From positions 2,651,001-2,715,000 of the forward strand of contig NZ_JACGXA010000001.1 in NCBI RefSeq assembly GCF_014138045.1: DNA of 64,000 nucleotides, read 5' to 3'. Made by a program: the position numbers and the translations under genes. This DNA is from Nocardioides ginsengisegetis. Its GTDB lineage: Bacteria > Actinomycetota > Actinomycetes > Propionibacteriales > Nocardioidaceae. The notes beneath the pieces are model-generated. The model saw nothing but the letters and a program-made list of their open reading frames with translations. It did not search any database and was not told the origin of the DNA. Below are positions 39,364-48,419 of this stretch, piece by piece. Each line of letters opens with the position of its first letter. The first letter of the stretch is position 1.

Positions 39364-39738
39364 TCAGGCCGACTCGGCGTCGAAGGCGGCGTACGCCGCG
39401 GCCTTCTCGCGCTCGATCTTGCGGCCCAGGAAGTAGGCCGTGCCCCACAGCAGCCCGAACAGCGCGCCCAGGAAGAACATCAGCGGCACCAGGAAGCCCA
39501 GCGCGACGGCGGCGACCTGGACAGCCCAGCCGAGGAGGTAGCCCCACTCCTTGCGGAGCATCCCGGCCAGCAGCAGGCACGCCACCGTCAGGCCGAGGCC
39601 GACGGACAGCGCCGTGCCGGTGGAGACCTTGTCGATCGAGATCATCACGGGGGTGGAGAGACCGAGCGTGATCGCCTCGAGGCAGAGCACCGCGGCGCAC
39701 ATGCCGCGACGCGGGGAGCGGGTGCGGTCGTCGCTCAC
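39364..39738 (-). CDS. DUF4233 membrane protein
   Basis: A 124-residue protein of the DUF4233 family with three to four hydrophobic spans (MCAAVLCLEAITLGLSTPVM, LTVACLLLAGMLRKEWGYLLGWAVQVAAVALGFLVPLMFFLGALFGLLW region) and a charged C-terminus. DUF4233 genes usually follow folC in actinobacteria, as here. The function is unknown. It starts at GTG 39738 and overlaps the folC stop by 4 bp. Confidence 0.85.
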   Translation of the reverse strand: MSDDRTRSPRRGMCAAVLCLEAITLGLSTPVMISIDKVSTGTALSVGLGLTVACLLLAGMLRKEWGYLLGWAVQVAAVALGFLVPLMFFLGALFGLLWGTAYFLGRKIEREKAAAYAAFDAESA

Positions 39739-41105
39739 GAGCGCCGCCCCAGCAACGTGCGAGCCTCGCCCACGGTGACCACCGAGCCGGTCACGAGCAC
39801 GGCGCCGGAGCCGAGCGGGTCGCCGAACGCCTCGCCGGCCTCGGCCAGTGCGGCCGCCGCGTCGATCGCGTCGGAGAGGCGGGGCACGACGGTGACGCGG
39901 TCCTCGCCGTAGATCTCGCGGGCCGCGACGCCGAGGTCCTGCGCCGACATGGCGCGCGACGTGGAGTTCTGGGTGCAGATGACGTGGGCCAGGTGCGGCT
40001 CGAAGGCCGCGAGCAGGCCGTCGGCGTCCTTGTCCGCCATCACGCCGAGCACCCCGATGAGCGGGCTGAAGCTGAAGGAGTCCTCCAGCGCGTCCGCCGT
40101 CGCCGCCGCACCGTGGGGGTTGTGGGCGGCGTCGAGCACGATCGTGGGGCTGCGACGGATGACCTCGAGCCGACCCGGCGAGGTGACCTCGGCGAACGCG
40201 GCCCGGACGATCTCGTCGTCGAGGGTCATGTCGCCGGCGAACGCCTCGACCGCGGCGAGGGCGACGGCGGCGTTCTGCGCCTGGTGGGCGCCGTACAGCG
40301 GCAGGAAGAGCTCGTCGTAGCGGCCGCGCAGGCCCTGCAGCGAGATCACCTGGCCGCCGACCGCCGGCACACGCGAGACGACGCCGAAGTCGACGCCCTC
40401 CGCGACCACGGTGGCGCCGACCTCCTGGGCCTGCCGGACCACGAGCTCAGCGACGTCGGGCTGCTGCTGGGCGAGGACCACGGTCGCGCCGGGCTTGATG
40501 ATCCCGGCCTTCTCGACCGCGATGGCGAGTGGCGTCTCGCCGAGGTACTTGGCGTGGTCGACGGCGATCGGCAGGATCACGGCGACCCTGCCATCGGCGA
40601 CGTTGGTGGCGTCCCACGAGCCGCCCATCCCGACCTCGACGATCGCCGCATCGACGGGTGCGTCCGCGAACGCGGCGTACGCCATGCCGACGACCGTCTC
40701 GAAGAACGACAGCGGGTGGGCCTGGCCGGCGTCGACGAGATGGGTGTAGGGCGCGACGTCGTTGAAGGCCCGCACGAATGCCTCGTCGTCCAGCGGCTCG
40801 CCGTCGATCGAGATCCGCTCGTTCATCCGCTCCACGTGCGGGCTGGTGAAGCGGCCGGTGCGCAGGTCCAGGGCCCGCAGGAGGGTGTCGATCATCCGCG
40901 ACGTCGACGTCTTGCCGTTGGTGCCGGTCAGGTGGACGACGGGGTACGACGTCTGCGGGTCGCCCAGCAGCTCGGTGAACGCCTGGATCCGGTCCAGCGA
41001 GGGCTCGAGCCGGGTCTCCGGCCAGCGGGACAGCAGGGCGCCCTCGACCTCGGCGAACGTCTGGGCGAGACGGGGGGCTTCGGGGGACTCTGGGGATTCA
41101 CTCAT
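39735..41105 (-). CDS. folC: Folylpolyglutamate/dihydrofolate synthase FolC
   Basis: Adds glutamate to folates (and glutamate to dihydropteroate in the bifunctional form). The 456-residue protein has the Mur-ligase ATP loop TGTNGKTSTS near residue 60, the SPHVERMNERI folate loop, the carbamylated-Lys region VEVGMGGSWDATN, and DAAHNPHG of the ADP site. It is usually located downstream of valS in actinobacteria; here valS lies to its right, divergent, with an acetyltransferase gene between. Start ATG 41105 follows a GGGGG ribosome site. Confidence 0.95.
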   Translation of the reverse strand: MSESPESPEAPRLAQTFAEVEGALLSRWPETRLEPSLDRIQAFTELLGDPQTSYPVVHLTGTNGKTSTSRMIDTLLRALDLRTGRFTSPHVERMNERISIDGEPLDDEAFVRAFNDVAPYTHLVDAGQAHPLSFFETVVGMAYAAFADAPVDAAIVEVGMGGSWDATNVADGRVAVILPIAVDHAKYLGETPLAIAVEKAGIIKPGATVVLAQQQPDVAELVVRQAQEVGATVVAEGVDFGVVSRVPAVGGQVISLQGLRGRYDELFLPLYGAHQAQNAAVALAAVEAFAGDMTLDDEIVRAAFAEVTSPGRLEVIRRSPTIVLDAAHNPHGAAATADALEDSFSFSPLIGVLGVMADKDADGLLAAFEPHLAHVICTQNSTSRAMSAQDLGVAAREIYGEDRVTVVPRLSDAIDAAAALAEAGEAFGDPLGSGAVLVTGSVVTVGEARTLLGRRS

Positions 41106-41136
41106 CGCACCCCCGAGTCTAGGGACCGGGCCTCCC

Positions 41137-42078
41137 TCAGCGGATCGCGAGGTTGGCCATGTCGACCACGGCGCGGTAGCCCAGCGCCTGGTAGATCTTG
41201 TTCGAGGTCGGGTTTGCCTGGTCGGTGAAGAGGCAGACCCGGGAGCCGCCGTCGAGCAGCAACCGGGAGACCGCGGCCACCGCCGCGCTCGCGTAGCCGC
41301 GCCCGCGGTGCTCGCCGGGCGTGTAGACGGGCCCGACCCGGGCGACACCGAAGCTGGGCGGGTTGGCGCCGGTGAGGTGGACGACCGTGCCGTCGACCTC
41401 CCAGAGCCACACGCGGTGGTGCTCGATCCGGTCGAGGACGTCCTCCTGGGTCACGTGCTCCCCGACGCCGTCCTCCACCGTGCGGCCGGCCTGCTCGGCC
41501 GCGTCGGCGGCGAACGCGGTGAACCACGCGAGGCACAGGTCGAGGTCGGCGGTCGTCGCCGGTCTCAGCGCACCCGGCACCGGTGCCGGCTCGACGAGCT
41601 CGCCGAGCTCGAAGAGGCGGGTGTGCTCCCAGATGGCGGCCTCACCGCCGGTCAGCCGGGAGACCTCGTCGGCGAAGACCCGGGTCGCGGGCAGGCAGCC
41701 GTTGGCACCGGCCACCTCCTCGCCGCGGTCGACCAGGGCCAGCGCCAGCGCCCGGGCGGCGCCGTCGGGCATCGGCAGCAGGAAGAGCGGGTGGGGCGCG
41801 AAGGGCGCCGTACGCATCGCGACGCCGACGATGTCACCCGGCTCCCCCGCCTCGTCGCGGACCACCGCCCACCACTGCGGGTGCGACGGACGGGGCGCGC
41901 CCTCGGCGAGGCGGCGCGCCGCGCGGTGGGTGACCGTGGAGACCACCGTCGTGAGGACCGGGTCGAGGGCGAGGTGCGGCTCCGCGGCGGCCAGGAACTC
42001 GGTCGGGTCGTCGGTGATCTCGACCACGTACGGCGAGGCCTCGCCGGCGCGATCTGCCGTGGCGTCGGGGTAGGACAT
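41137..42078 (-). CDS. GNAT-family N-acetyltransferase (C-terminal domain)
   Basis: A 313-residue protein. The C-terminal half holds a GNAT domain with the acetyl-CoA loop VYTPGEHRGRGYASAAVAAVS and LFTDQANPTSNKIYQALGYRAV. The N-terminal half (1-165) appears to be a degenerate second GNAT-like domain (HPLFLLPMPDGAARALALALVDRG). The substrate is unknown. TAGCCT 6 nt before the ATG points to a leaderless start. It is divergent from valS with 78 bp between. Confidence 0.85.
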   Translation of the reverse strand: MSYPDATADRAGEASPYVVEITDDPTEFLAAAEPHLALDPVLTTVVSTVTHRAARRLAEGAPRPSHPQWWAVVRDEAGEPGDIVGVAMRTAPFAPHPLFLLPMPDGAARALALALVDRGEEVAGANGCLPATRVFADEVSRLTGGEAAIWEHTRLFELGELVEPAPVPGALRPATTADLDLCLAWFTAFAADAAEQAGRTVEDGVGEHVTQEDVLDRIEHHRVWLWEVDGTVVHLTGANPPSFGVARVGPVYTPGEHRGRGYASAAVAAVSRLLLDGGSRVCLFTDQANPTSNKIYQALGYRAVVDMANLAIR

Positions 42079-42084
42079 GGCTGC

Positions 42085-42090
42085 AGGCTA
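42085..42090 (-). promoter_or_regulatory. Leaderless-type -10 box before the acetyltransferase
   Basis: TAGCCT fits TANNNT and ends exactly 6 nt before the ATG at 42078. It lies back to back with the valS box in a 78-bp divergent gap. Confidence 0.45.
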
Positions 42091-42144
42091 GGGAGGAGTG
42101 GCGGTCGGCACACAACCGGTTTCCGACGAGGGACGCCCGCAATC

Positions 42145-42150
42145 TAGGAT
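42145..42150 (+). promoter_or_regulatory. Leaderless-type -10 box before valS
   Basis: TAGGAT ends 6 nt before the valS ATG at 42157, and there is no Shine-Dalgarno sequence. A T-box or other leader is therefore not present, unlike many synthetase genes. Confidence 0.5.
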
Positions 42151-42156
42151 TTCGCC

Positions 42157-44787
42157 ATGACCGAGACCCCGCACGACCAGGCACCGACTACGACGAGCAC
42201 CGACACGCGTGCCGTCGTCGTACCGGACAAGCCTGCCCTCGAGGGGCTCGAGGCCACCTGGAGCGCCCACTGGAAGGCCCAGGACACCTACGCCTTCGAC
42301 CGCACGCAGCCGCGCGAGAACGTCTACTCGATCGACACCCCGCCGCCGACCGTGAGCGGCAGCCTGCACGTCGGGCACGTCTTCTCCTACACCCATACCG
42401 ACCTCGTCGCGCGCTTCCAGCGGATGCGCGGCAAGTCCGTGTTCTACCCCATGGGCTGGGACGACAACGGCCTGCCGACCGAGCGCCGCGTGCAGAACTA
42501 CTTCGGAGTCCGGTGCGACCCGTCGCTGCCCTACGACGCCGACTTCACCCCGCCGGAGAAGCCCGACCCGAAGAAGCAGGTGCCGATCAGCCGGCCCAAC
42601 TTCATCGAGCTCTGCGAGCGGCTCGTCGAGCAGGACGAGGAGATCTTCGAGGAGCTCTGGCGCACGCTGGGCCTCTCCGTCGACTGGAAGCAGCACTACA
42701 CGACGATCGGCCCGAAGGCCCAGACCGTCAGCCAGCGCGCGTTCCTGCGCAACTTCGCCCGCGGGGAGGCCTACCTCCAGGAGGCGCCGACCCTCTGGGA
42801 CGTCACGTTCCAGACCGCGGTCGCCCAGGCCGAGCTGGAGTCGCGCGAGTATGCCGGCGCCTACCACCGGGTCGCCTTCCACAAGCCGGACGGCAGCCCG
42901 GTCCACATCGAGACGACCCGGCCCGAGCTGATCCCCTCGGTCGTCGCGCTCATCGCGCACCCCGACGACGAGCGGTACGCCGCGCTCTTCGGCACGACCG
43001 TGACGTCGCCCGTCTTCGGCGTCGAGATCCCGGTCCTCGCCCACCCGCTCGCGGAGATGGACAAGGGCGCGGGCATCGCCATGTGCTGCACGTTCGGTGA
43101 CCTCACCGACGTCACGTGGTGGCGCGAGCTCAACCTGCCGGTCCGCACGCTGATCGGCCGCGACGGCCGGATGTCGCGCGAGACGCCGGAGTGGCTCTCC
43201 CCTGAATCCACGGGGGCAGAGGCCGCCGCCGCGGCGTACGAGGAGCTCAAGGGCAAGACGGCCTTCTCCGCCCGCGAGGCCGTCGTGGCCAAGCTGCGCG
43301 AGACCGGCGACCTCGACGGCGACCCGAAGCCCACGCAGCGGATGACGAACTTCTACGAGAAGGGCGACAAGCCCCTCGAGATCGTCGCCACCCGCCAGTG
43401 GTACATCCGCAACGGCGGCCGTGACGGCGGGATCCGCGACGAGATGATCGCGCGCGGCGCCGAGATCGAGTGGGTCCCGGCCCACATGAAGCACCGCTAC
43501 GACAACTGGGTCGGCGGCCTCAACGGCGACTGGCTGATCTCGCGCCAGCGCTTCTTCGGCATCCCCTTCCCCGTCTGGTACCCCCTCGACGCCGACGGCG
43601 AGCCCGACTACGAGCACCCGCTGCTCCCCCGCGAGGCCGAGCTGCCGATCGACCCGTCGACGCAGGCACCCCAGGGCTACACCGAGGACCAGCGCGGCAA
43701 GCCCGGCGGCTTCGTCGGCGACCCCGACGTGATGGACACCTGGGCGACGTCCTCGCTGACCCCGCAGATCGCCGGCGGCTGGGAGTCCGATGACGACCTG
43801 TGGCAGCGGGTCTTCCCGATGGACCTGTGCACTCACGCGCACGACATCATCCGCACCTGGCTGTTCTCCCGCGTGGTTCGCGCGCACTTCGAGAACCACG
43901 TCGCGCCGTGGTCGCACGCCCTGATCTCCGGCTTCATCGTCGACCCGGACCGCAAGAAGATGTCGAAGTCCAAGGGCAACGCCGTCGTCCCGTCCGATGT
44001 CCTCGACAAGTACGGCGCCGACGCCGTCCGCTGGCGTGCCGCCATGGCCCGCCCCGGCCTGGACTCGCCGTTCGACGAGAGCCAGATGAAGGTCGGCCGT
44101 CGGCTGGCCATGAAGGTCCTCAACGCCTCGAAGTTCGTCCTCGGCGGCGTCGGTGCGACCACGCTCAACCACTACGAGGTCTCCGAGCCGATCGACTGCG
44201 CCCTGCTCGGCCGGCTGCTCGCGGTCGTCACAAAGGCCACCGACGCGTTCGAGGCCTACGACTACACCACCGCCCTCGAGACGGTCGAGAAGTTCTTCTG
44301 GGAGTTCTGCGACGACTACCTCGAGCTGGTCAAGGAGCGCGCGTACGACGAGGAGGGTGGCGATGCCACCGCCTCGGCCCGCGCCACCCTGGCGATCGCG
44401 CTCCAGGTCCAGCTCCGGCTGCTCGCGCCGTTCCTGCCCTACGTCACCGAAGAGGTGTGGTCGTGGTGGCAGGAGGGCTCGATCCACCGCGCCCCGTGGC
44501 CGACCCACGCCGAGCTCGGATCCGCGGCGGCGGCCGACCCGTCGACGGTCGACGCCGTCGCCGCCGCCCTCGTGGGCATCCGGGGCGCCAAGTCGCAGGC
44601 CAAGGTCTCGATGCGCGCCGAGCTGTCCCGCGTGGAGATCAAGGGCCCCGAGACCCTCGTGCGGGGTGCCGAGCAGGCCGCCGACGACCTGCGGCGCTCC
44701 GGCAAGATCACCGGCGACCTGGTCTTCACGGTCGTCGAGGGTGCCGACGCGATCACCGTCGACGCGGTCCTGGCCCCCACCGAGTAG
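42157..44787 (+). CDS. valS: Valyl-tRNA synthetase
   Basis: Charges tRNA-Val. The 876-residue class I enzyme has [14 protein letters not shown] (HIGH motif at 71-74), an editing domain ([46 protein letters not shown]), KMSKS at 601-605 ([11 protein letters not shown]), an anticodon-binding domain and a short C-terminal coiled-coil arm ([31 protein letters not shown]). The length is typical for actinobacteria. It ends in a very stable hairpin. Confidence 0.98.
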   Translation: MTETPHDQAPTTTSTDTRAVVVPDKPALEGLEATWSAHWKAQDTYAFDRTQPRENVYSIDTPPPTVSGSLHVGHVFSYTHTDLVARFQRMRGKSVFYPMGWDDNGLPTERRVQNYFGVRCDPSLPYDADFTPPEKPDPKKQVPISRPNFIELCERLVEQDEEIFEELWRTLGLSVDWKQHYTTIGPKAQTVSQRAFLRNFARGEAYLQEAPTLWDVTFQTAVAQAELESREYAGAYHRVAFHKPDGSPVHIETTRPELIPSVVALIAHPDDERYAALFGTTVTSPVFGVEIPVLAHPLAEMDKGAGIAMCCTFGDLTDVTWWRELNLPVRTLIGRDGRMSRETPEWLSPESTGAEAAAAAYEELKGKTAFSAREAVVAKLRETGDLDGDPKPTQRMTNFYEKGDKPLEIVATRQWYIRNGGRDGGIRDEMIARGAEIEWVPAHMKHRYDNWVGGLNGDWLISRQRFFGIPFPVWYPLDADGEPDYEHPLLPREAELPIDPSTQAPQGYTEDQRGKPGGFVGDPDVMDTWATSSLTPQIAGGWESDDDLWQRVFPMDLCTHAHDIIRTWLFSRVVRAHFENHVAPWSHALISGFIVDPDRKKMSKSKGNAVVPSDVLDKYGADAVRWRAAMARPGLDSPFDESQMKVGRRLAMKVLNASKFVLGGVGATTLNHYEVSEPIDCALLGRLLAVVTKATDAFEAYDYTTALETVEKFFWEFCDDYLELVKERAYDEEGGDATASARATLAIALQVQLRLLAPFLPYVTEEVWSWWQEGSIHRAPWPTHAELGSAAAADPSTVDAVAAALVGIRGAKSQAKVSMRAELSRVEIKGPETLVRGAEQAADDLRRSGKITGDLVFTVVEGADAITVDAVLAPTE

Positions 44788-44794
44788 GTCCAGA

Positions 44795-44809
44795 CGGCGC
44801 AACTGCCGG
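44795..44809 (-). repeat. Inverted copy of the CCGGCAGTTGCGCCG repeat
   Basis: Fifteen bases identical on the minus strand to the core of the two direct repeats at 45154 and 45186, with TTCAA kept at the same distance on the same side. It lies between the valS stop and the valS hairpin. Confidence 0.6.
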
Positions 44810-44814
44810 ATTCA

Positions 44815-44852
44815 ACCGGTTCGCCTGGCCCCTGGGGGCCAGGCGAACCGGT
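44815..44852 (+). terminator. valS terminator, 18-bp perfect stem
   Basis: The arms 44815-44832 (ACCGGTTCGCCTGGCCCC) and 44835-44852 are exact complements around the 2-nt spacer TG, so the real loop is about 4-6 nt. It lies 28 bp after the valS stop codon and is followed by CTTGG, with no T-run. Confidence 0.8.
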
Positions 44853-44975
44853 CTTGGTGGGCCATTGAGGGCCCATGCCGGGTCACATCGGGCCCGGGGA
44901 TTCGTCGTTGTCCGGGCGAGCGGGCCACAGTGGATGCTTTGCCCTCCGCACCACACGCCCGACCCGAGGACCGCC

Positions 44976-45140
44976 GTGAGCGACCAGCACAAGCTGCCCC
45001 TGTACGCGTTCGTCATCCTGGCGATCGCGTGCAGCCTGATCGTCGCCAACGGCCTACGCAGCCCGGCGCTGCGCGGGTTCGTCCACGTCACGACCCAGCA
45101 CGGCGCGCACCATCACGCACAGGGTCACCACCCGGGCTGA
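44976..45140 (+). CDS. 54-residue His-rich single-pass membrane protein
   Basis: A small gene starting at GTG 44976, preceded by GAGGA 6 nt upstream, and ending at 45140. The product begins MSDQHKLPLYAFVILAIACS, has one transmembrane helix at about residues 8-26 and a tail with six histidines in the last 17 residues (QHGAHHHAQGHHPG). No family is recognised. The histidine cluster could bind a metal. It lies between the valS terminator and clpX, flanked on both sides by the same short repeat. Confidence 0.6.
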   Translation: MSDQHKLPLYAFVILAIACSLIVANGLRSPALRGFVHVTTQHGAHHHAQGHHPG

Positions 45141-45153
45141 ACCCGGTCGGTTC

Positions 45154-45208
45154 CCGGCAGTTGCGCCGACTCGACCGTCTTGAAGCCGGCAGTTGCGCCG
45201 ACTCGACC
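45154..45208 (-). repeat. Two 23-bp direct repeats downstream of clpX
   Basis: Copies at 45154-45176 and 45186-45208 are identical over 23 bases and begin CCGGCAGTTGCGCCGACTCG, with a 32-bp pitch. The second copy ends 3 bp beyond the clpX stop codon. An inverted 15-bp core copy occurs at 44795. Confidence 0.8.
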
Positions 45209-45210
45209 CG

Positions 45211-46494
45211 TCAGGCCGACTTCTTCTTCTTGGCCTCGGTCTCGCGGGGGACGAGCGTCGGGGCCAGGTCGTCGGTGACGACCTCACCGGTCACGATGAC
45301 CTTGCCGACGTCGCCGCGGGAGGGCACGTCGTACATCACGTGGAGGAGGACCTCCTCGATGATGGCGCGCAGGCCGCGGGCGCCGGTGCCGCGCTCCATC
45401 GCCTTGTCGGCGATCGCGGCGATGGCCTCGGAGGTGAACTCGAGCTCGACGCCGTCGAGCTCGAAGAGCTTCTGGTACTGCTTGACTAGCGCGTTGCGGG
45501 GCTCGGTGAGGATCTGGACCAGGGCCTCCTGGTCGAGCTTGCTGACGCTGGCGATCAGCGGGAGCCGGCCGATGAACTCGGGGATCAGGCCGAACTTCGT
45601 CAGGTCCTCGGGGCGCACCTGCAGGAGCAGGTCCTCAGCCTCGCGCTCGGCCTGGCCGCGCACCTCGGCGGTGAAGCCGAGGGTCTTCTTGCCAACGCGC
45701 TGCTCGACGATGTGCTCGAGCCCGGCGAAGGCGCCGCCCACCACGAACAGGATGTTGGTGGTGTCGATCTGGATGAACTCCTGGTGGGGGTGCTTGCGAC
45801 CACCCTGCGGCGGCACCGAGGCGGTGGTGCCCTCGATGATCTTCAGCAGCGCCTGCTGCACGCCCTCACCGGAGACGTCGCGCGTGATCGAGGGGTTCTC
45901 CGCCTTGCGGGCCACCTTGTCGATCTCGTCGATGTAGATGATGCCGGTCTCGGCCTTCTTGACGTCGTAGTCGGCGGCCTGGATCAGCTTGAGGAGGATG
46001 TTCTCGACGTCCTCGCCGACGTAGCCCGCCTCGGTGAGGGCGGTGGCGTCGGCGATCGCGAACGGCACGTTGAGCATCCGCGCCAGGGTCTGGGCGAGGT
46101 AGGTCTTGCCGCAGCCGGTCGGTCCGATCACGAGGATGTTGGACTTGGCGACCTCGACGACCTCCTCCTTGCTGTGCTTGCCCGCCACGGGCTGGAGGCC
46201 GGCCTGCACCCGCTTGTAGTGGTTGTAGACCGCCACGGCGAGGGACTTCTTCGCGTGCTCCTGACCGATGACGTAGGAGTTGAGGAACTCGAAGATCTCC
46301 TTGGGCTTGGGCAGCTCGTCGAGGCTGACCTCGGCGCCCTCGCTCAGCTCTTCCTCGATGATCTCGTTGCAGAGGTCGATGCACTCGTCACAGATGTAGA
46401 CGCCGGGACCGGCGATCAGCTTCTTGACCTGCTTCTGGCTCTTCCCGCAGAAGGAACACTTGAGCAGGTCCCCTCCGTCACCGATGCGTGCCAC
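45211..46494 (-). CDS. clpX: ATP-dependent Clp protease ATP-binding subunit ClpX
   Basis: AAA+ unfoldase that feeds proteins to ClpP. The 427-residue protein has the N-terminal zinc domain (Cys13, Cys16, Cys35, Cys38: CSFCGKS and CDEC), Walker A GPTGCGKT (about 120-127), Walker [11 protein letters not shown], the IGF loop ([18 protein letters not shown]) and the [14 protein letters not shown] sensor II. The C-terminus ends in a basic stretch. It is downstream of clpP2 on the same strand, 102 bp after it. Confidence 0.98.
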   Translation of the reverse strand: MARIGDGGDLLKCSFCGKSQKQVKKLIAGPGVYICDECIDLCNEIIEEELSEGAEVSLDELPKPKEIFEFLNSYVIGQEHAKKSLAVAVYNHYKRVQAGLQPVAGKHSKEEVVEVAKSNILVIGPTGCGKTYLAQTLARMLNVPFAIADATALTEAGYVGEDVENILLKLIQAADYDVKKAETGIIYIDEIDKVARKAENPSITRDVSGEGVQQALLKIIEGTTASVPPQGGRKHPHQEFIQIDTTNILFVVGGAFAGLEHIVEQRVGKKTLGFTAEVRGQAEREAEDLLLQVRPEDLTKFGLIPEFIGRLPLIASVSKLDQEALVQILTEPRNALVKQYQKLFELDGVELEFTSEAIAAIADKAMERGTGARGLRAIIEEVLLHVMYDVPSRGDVGKVIVTGEVVTDDLAPTLVPRETEAKKKKSA

Positions 46495-46596
46495 GTGCGG
46501 TCATCCTCCAGGTCGAATCCAACAAGCTGTGAAACTCCTTGACGGTACCCCGTGCCGCCCCCGATCGGGGGCGGGACACGAGGAACAGTCGATGCG

Positions 46597-47208
46597 TCAG
46601 CCGACGCTCGCGGGCGTGCCCTTGCGCGACTCGATGACCGAGTCGATCAGGCCGTACTCGACGGCCTGGTGCGCGGTCAGGATCTTGTCGCGCTCGATGT
46701 CGGTGCTGACCTGCTCGATGGAGCGGCCGGAGTGGTCGCTGATCATCTTCTCGAGCAGCTCGCGCATGCGCAGGATCTCGTTGGCCTGGATCTCGATGTC
46801 CGAGGTCTGGCCGAAGGTGCCCTCGGTGTAGGGCTGGTGGATCAGGATCCGGCTGTTGGGCAGCGCCATGCGCTTGCCGCTGGTGCCGGCGGCGAGCAGG
46901 ATCGCCGCCGCGGACGCCGCCTGGCCGATGCAGACGGTCTGCACGTCGGGCTTGATGAAGTTCATCGTGTCGTAGATCGCCGTCAGCGCGGTGAAGGAGC
47001 CACCGGGGCTGTTGATGTAGATCTGGACGTCCTGGTCGGGGTTCATCGACTCCAGGCACATGAGCTGCGCGATGACCGCGTTGGCGACGTCGTCGGAGAT
47101 CGGGGTGCCGAGGTAGATGATGCGGTCCTCGAACAGCTTGGCGTAGGGGTCGATCCGCCGGAAGCCGTAGGACGTGCGCTCTTCCCACTGCGGGATGTAG
47201 TAGTTCAT
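46597..47208 (-). CDS. clpP2: ATP-dependent Clp protease proteolytic subunit ClpP2
   Basis: A 203-residue serine protease subunit with catalytic triad Ser99 (GQAASAA), His124 (ILIHQP) and Asp170 (STDIERD). Actinobacteria form a mixed ClpP1P2 tetradecamer (family knowledge). It starts 2 bp after the clpP1 stop codon, so the two are co-translated and probably made in equal amounts. The N-terminal axial loop (MNYYIPQWEERTSYGF) is typical of ClpP2. Confidence 0.97.
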   Translation of the reverse strand: MNYYIPQWEERTSYGFRRIDPYAKLFEDRIIYLGTPISDDVANAVIAQLMCLESMNPDQDVQIYINSPGGSFTALTAIYDTMNFIKPDVQTVCIGQAASAAAILLAAGTSGKRMALPNSRILIHQPYTEGTFGQTSDIEIQANEILRMRELLEKMISDHSGRSIEQVSTDIERDKILTAHQAVEYGLIDSVIESRKGTPASVG

Positions 47209-47210
47209 GT

Positions 47211-47852
47211 TCAGTCCTTCACTCGGGCCGGGCGGCCATCGTCGGCGGCTTCGCGGGCGGACTTGATGACCTGGTCCACGAGGCCGTAGTCACGGGCCTG
47301 CTCGGCGGTGAACCACCGGTCGCGGTCCGCGTCGGCCACGACCTGCTCGATCGCCTGGCCGGTGTGCTCGGCGATCAGGTCGAGCAGGACCTTCTTGATG
47401 TGCAGCGACTGCTGCGCCTGGATCTTGATGTCGGAGGCGGAGCCACCCATGCCCGAGGAAGGCTGGTGCATCATGATGCGCGCGTGCGGCAGGGCGTAGC
47501 GCTTGCCCTTGGTGCCGGCGCAGAGGAGGAACTGGCCCATCGAGGCGGCCAGGCCCATGCCCACGGTCGCGACGTCGTTGGGGATGTAGTTCATCGTGTC
47601 GTAGATCGCCATGCCGGCGTCGACCGAGCCACCGGGGCTGTTGATGTGGAGGAAGATGTCCGCCTCCGGGTCCTCCGCCGAGAGCAGCAGCAGCTGGGCA
47701 CAGATCGCGTTGGCGTTCTGGTCGCGGACCTCGGAGCCGAGGAACACGATGCGCTCGCGGAGCAGCCGCTGGTAGATGTGGTCGTCGAGGACGCTGAGGC
47801 CGGCCCCGCCATTCATCTGGGGGGCGAAGTCAGGGCTGGGATTCTGGGTCAC
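47211..47852 (-). CDS. clpP1: ATP-dependent Clp protease proteolytic subunit ClpP1
   Basis: A 213-residue protease subunit with Ser104 (GLAASMG), His129 (IMMHQP) and Asp174 (VVADADRD). A short N-terminal propeptide precedes the fold. It is the first gene of clpP1-clpP2. A TAGGGT hexamer 6 nt before the GTG start indicates a leaderless transcript, and a ClgR-like palindrome lies 50 bp upstream, so control by the Clp regulator ClgR is likely. Trigger factor lies further upstream, but two unrelated genes separate it. Confidence 0.97.
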   Translation of the reverse strand: MTQNPSPDFAPQMNGGAGLSVLDDHIYQRLLRERIVFLGSEVRDQNANAICAQLLLLSAEDPEADIFLHINSPGGSVDAGMAIYDTMNYIPNDVATVGMGLAASMGQFLLCAGTKGKRYALPHARIMMHQPSSGMGGSASDIKIQAQQSLHIKKVLLDLIAEHTGQAIEQVVADADRDRWFTAEQARDYGLVDQVIKSAREAADDGRPARVKD

Positions 47853-47858
47853 GCTAGG

Positions 47859-47864
47859 ACCCTA
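47859..47864 (-). promoter_or_regulatory. Leaderless-type -10 box before clpP1
   Basis: TAGGGT fits TANNNT and is followed by 6 nt and the clpP1 GTG. No Shine-Dalgarno sequence is present. Confidence 0.5.
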
Positions 47865-47901
47865 GCCCGAAGGATCGACAGTTCCACGGCATATCCACCC
47901 C

Positions 47902-47919
47902 TGTTCGCCGACAGCGGAA
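47902..47919. promoter_or_regulatory. ClgR-like box upstream of clpP1P2
   Basis: TGTTCGCCGACAGCGGAA agrees with the actinobacterial ClgR consensus (CGC-Y-N-A-N-R-GCG core with W/S flanks, as I recall it) in the full core and 16 of 18 positions. It lies about 40 bp upstream of the -10 box of clpP1, near the -35 region where an activator would bind. ClgR activates clpP genes in corynebacteria, mycobacteria and streptomycetes. Confidence 0.5.
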
Positions 47920-47941
47920 GCCCGCGGCCGGTGGGGCCGGA

Positions 47942-48412
47942 TCAGCCCGCCTCGGCGGCCGCCTTCAGCCGGGCGCAGGTCTGCTGCATGCCGGCCTCGA
48001 GCTCGTCGGCGTGGCCGACACTGCCGCCCAGCGCGAGCGGCGCGAAGACCTTCGAGAGCAGCGTGATCCGCTCGGGCACCGGGCGGCGGTGCACGACGCG
48101 GGTGCCGCCGGCGCCGTCGGGCTCGAGCTCCCAGATCCAGCGGGCCCCGCTGGAGCGGGTGTCCCAGGCGACCCGGCGGCCCGGCTCGAGGACGGCCAGC
48201 ACGCTCCGGGTCGGCCAGACCACGGCCTTGCGGCGGTTGAGCCCGAGGTACCACTGCCCCACCCGCAGGCCGCCCGGCTTCAGCGGCAGCATGGTCACCA
48301 GCTCGGGACTCCACTCCGGCATCCGGGCGAAGTCACTCAGGAGCGCCCAGACCGCCTCGGGCGGTGCGGCGATCGTCGTCTCGGCCCGCAGCTCGCGGTC
48401 GGCACCGGTCAT
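47942..48412 (-). CDS. SRPBCC (START/polyketide-cyclase-like) protein
   Basis: A 156-residue helix-grip protein. ETTIAAPPEAVWALLSDFARMPEWSPEL is the SRPBCC opening, with a hydrophobic-ligand pocket formed by the central strands and a long C-terminal helix (ELEAGMQQTCARLKAAAEAG). Ligand and role are unknown; some members are enzymes, others carriers. It begins 7 bp after the hydrolase stop codon and is co-transcribed with it. Confidence 0.85.
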   Translation of the reverse strand: MTGADRELRAETTIAAPPEAVWALLSDFARMPEWSPELVTMLPLKPGGLRVGQWYLGLNRRKAVVWPTRSVLAVLEPGRRVAWDTRSSGARWIWELEPDGAGGTRVVHRRPVPERITLLSKVFAPLALGGSVGHADELEAGMQQTCARLKAAAEAG

Positions 48413-48419
48413 CGGCTCA

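Noticed and set aside
42079..42156. T-box or other leader riboswitch before valS
   Set aside because: Only 78 bp to the divergent gene and a leaderless-type -10 box 6 nt from the start codon, so there is no room.
42088..44802. 900-codon minus-strand frame opposite valS
   Set aside because: valS is certain by motifs and length. The antisense product has only shadow composition.
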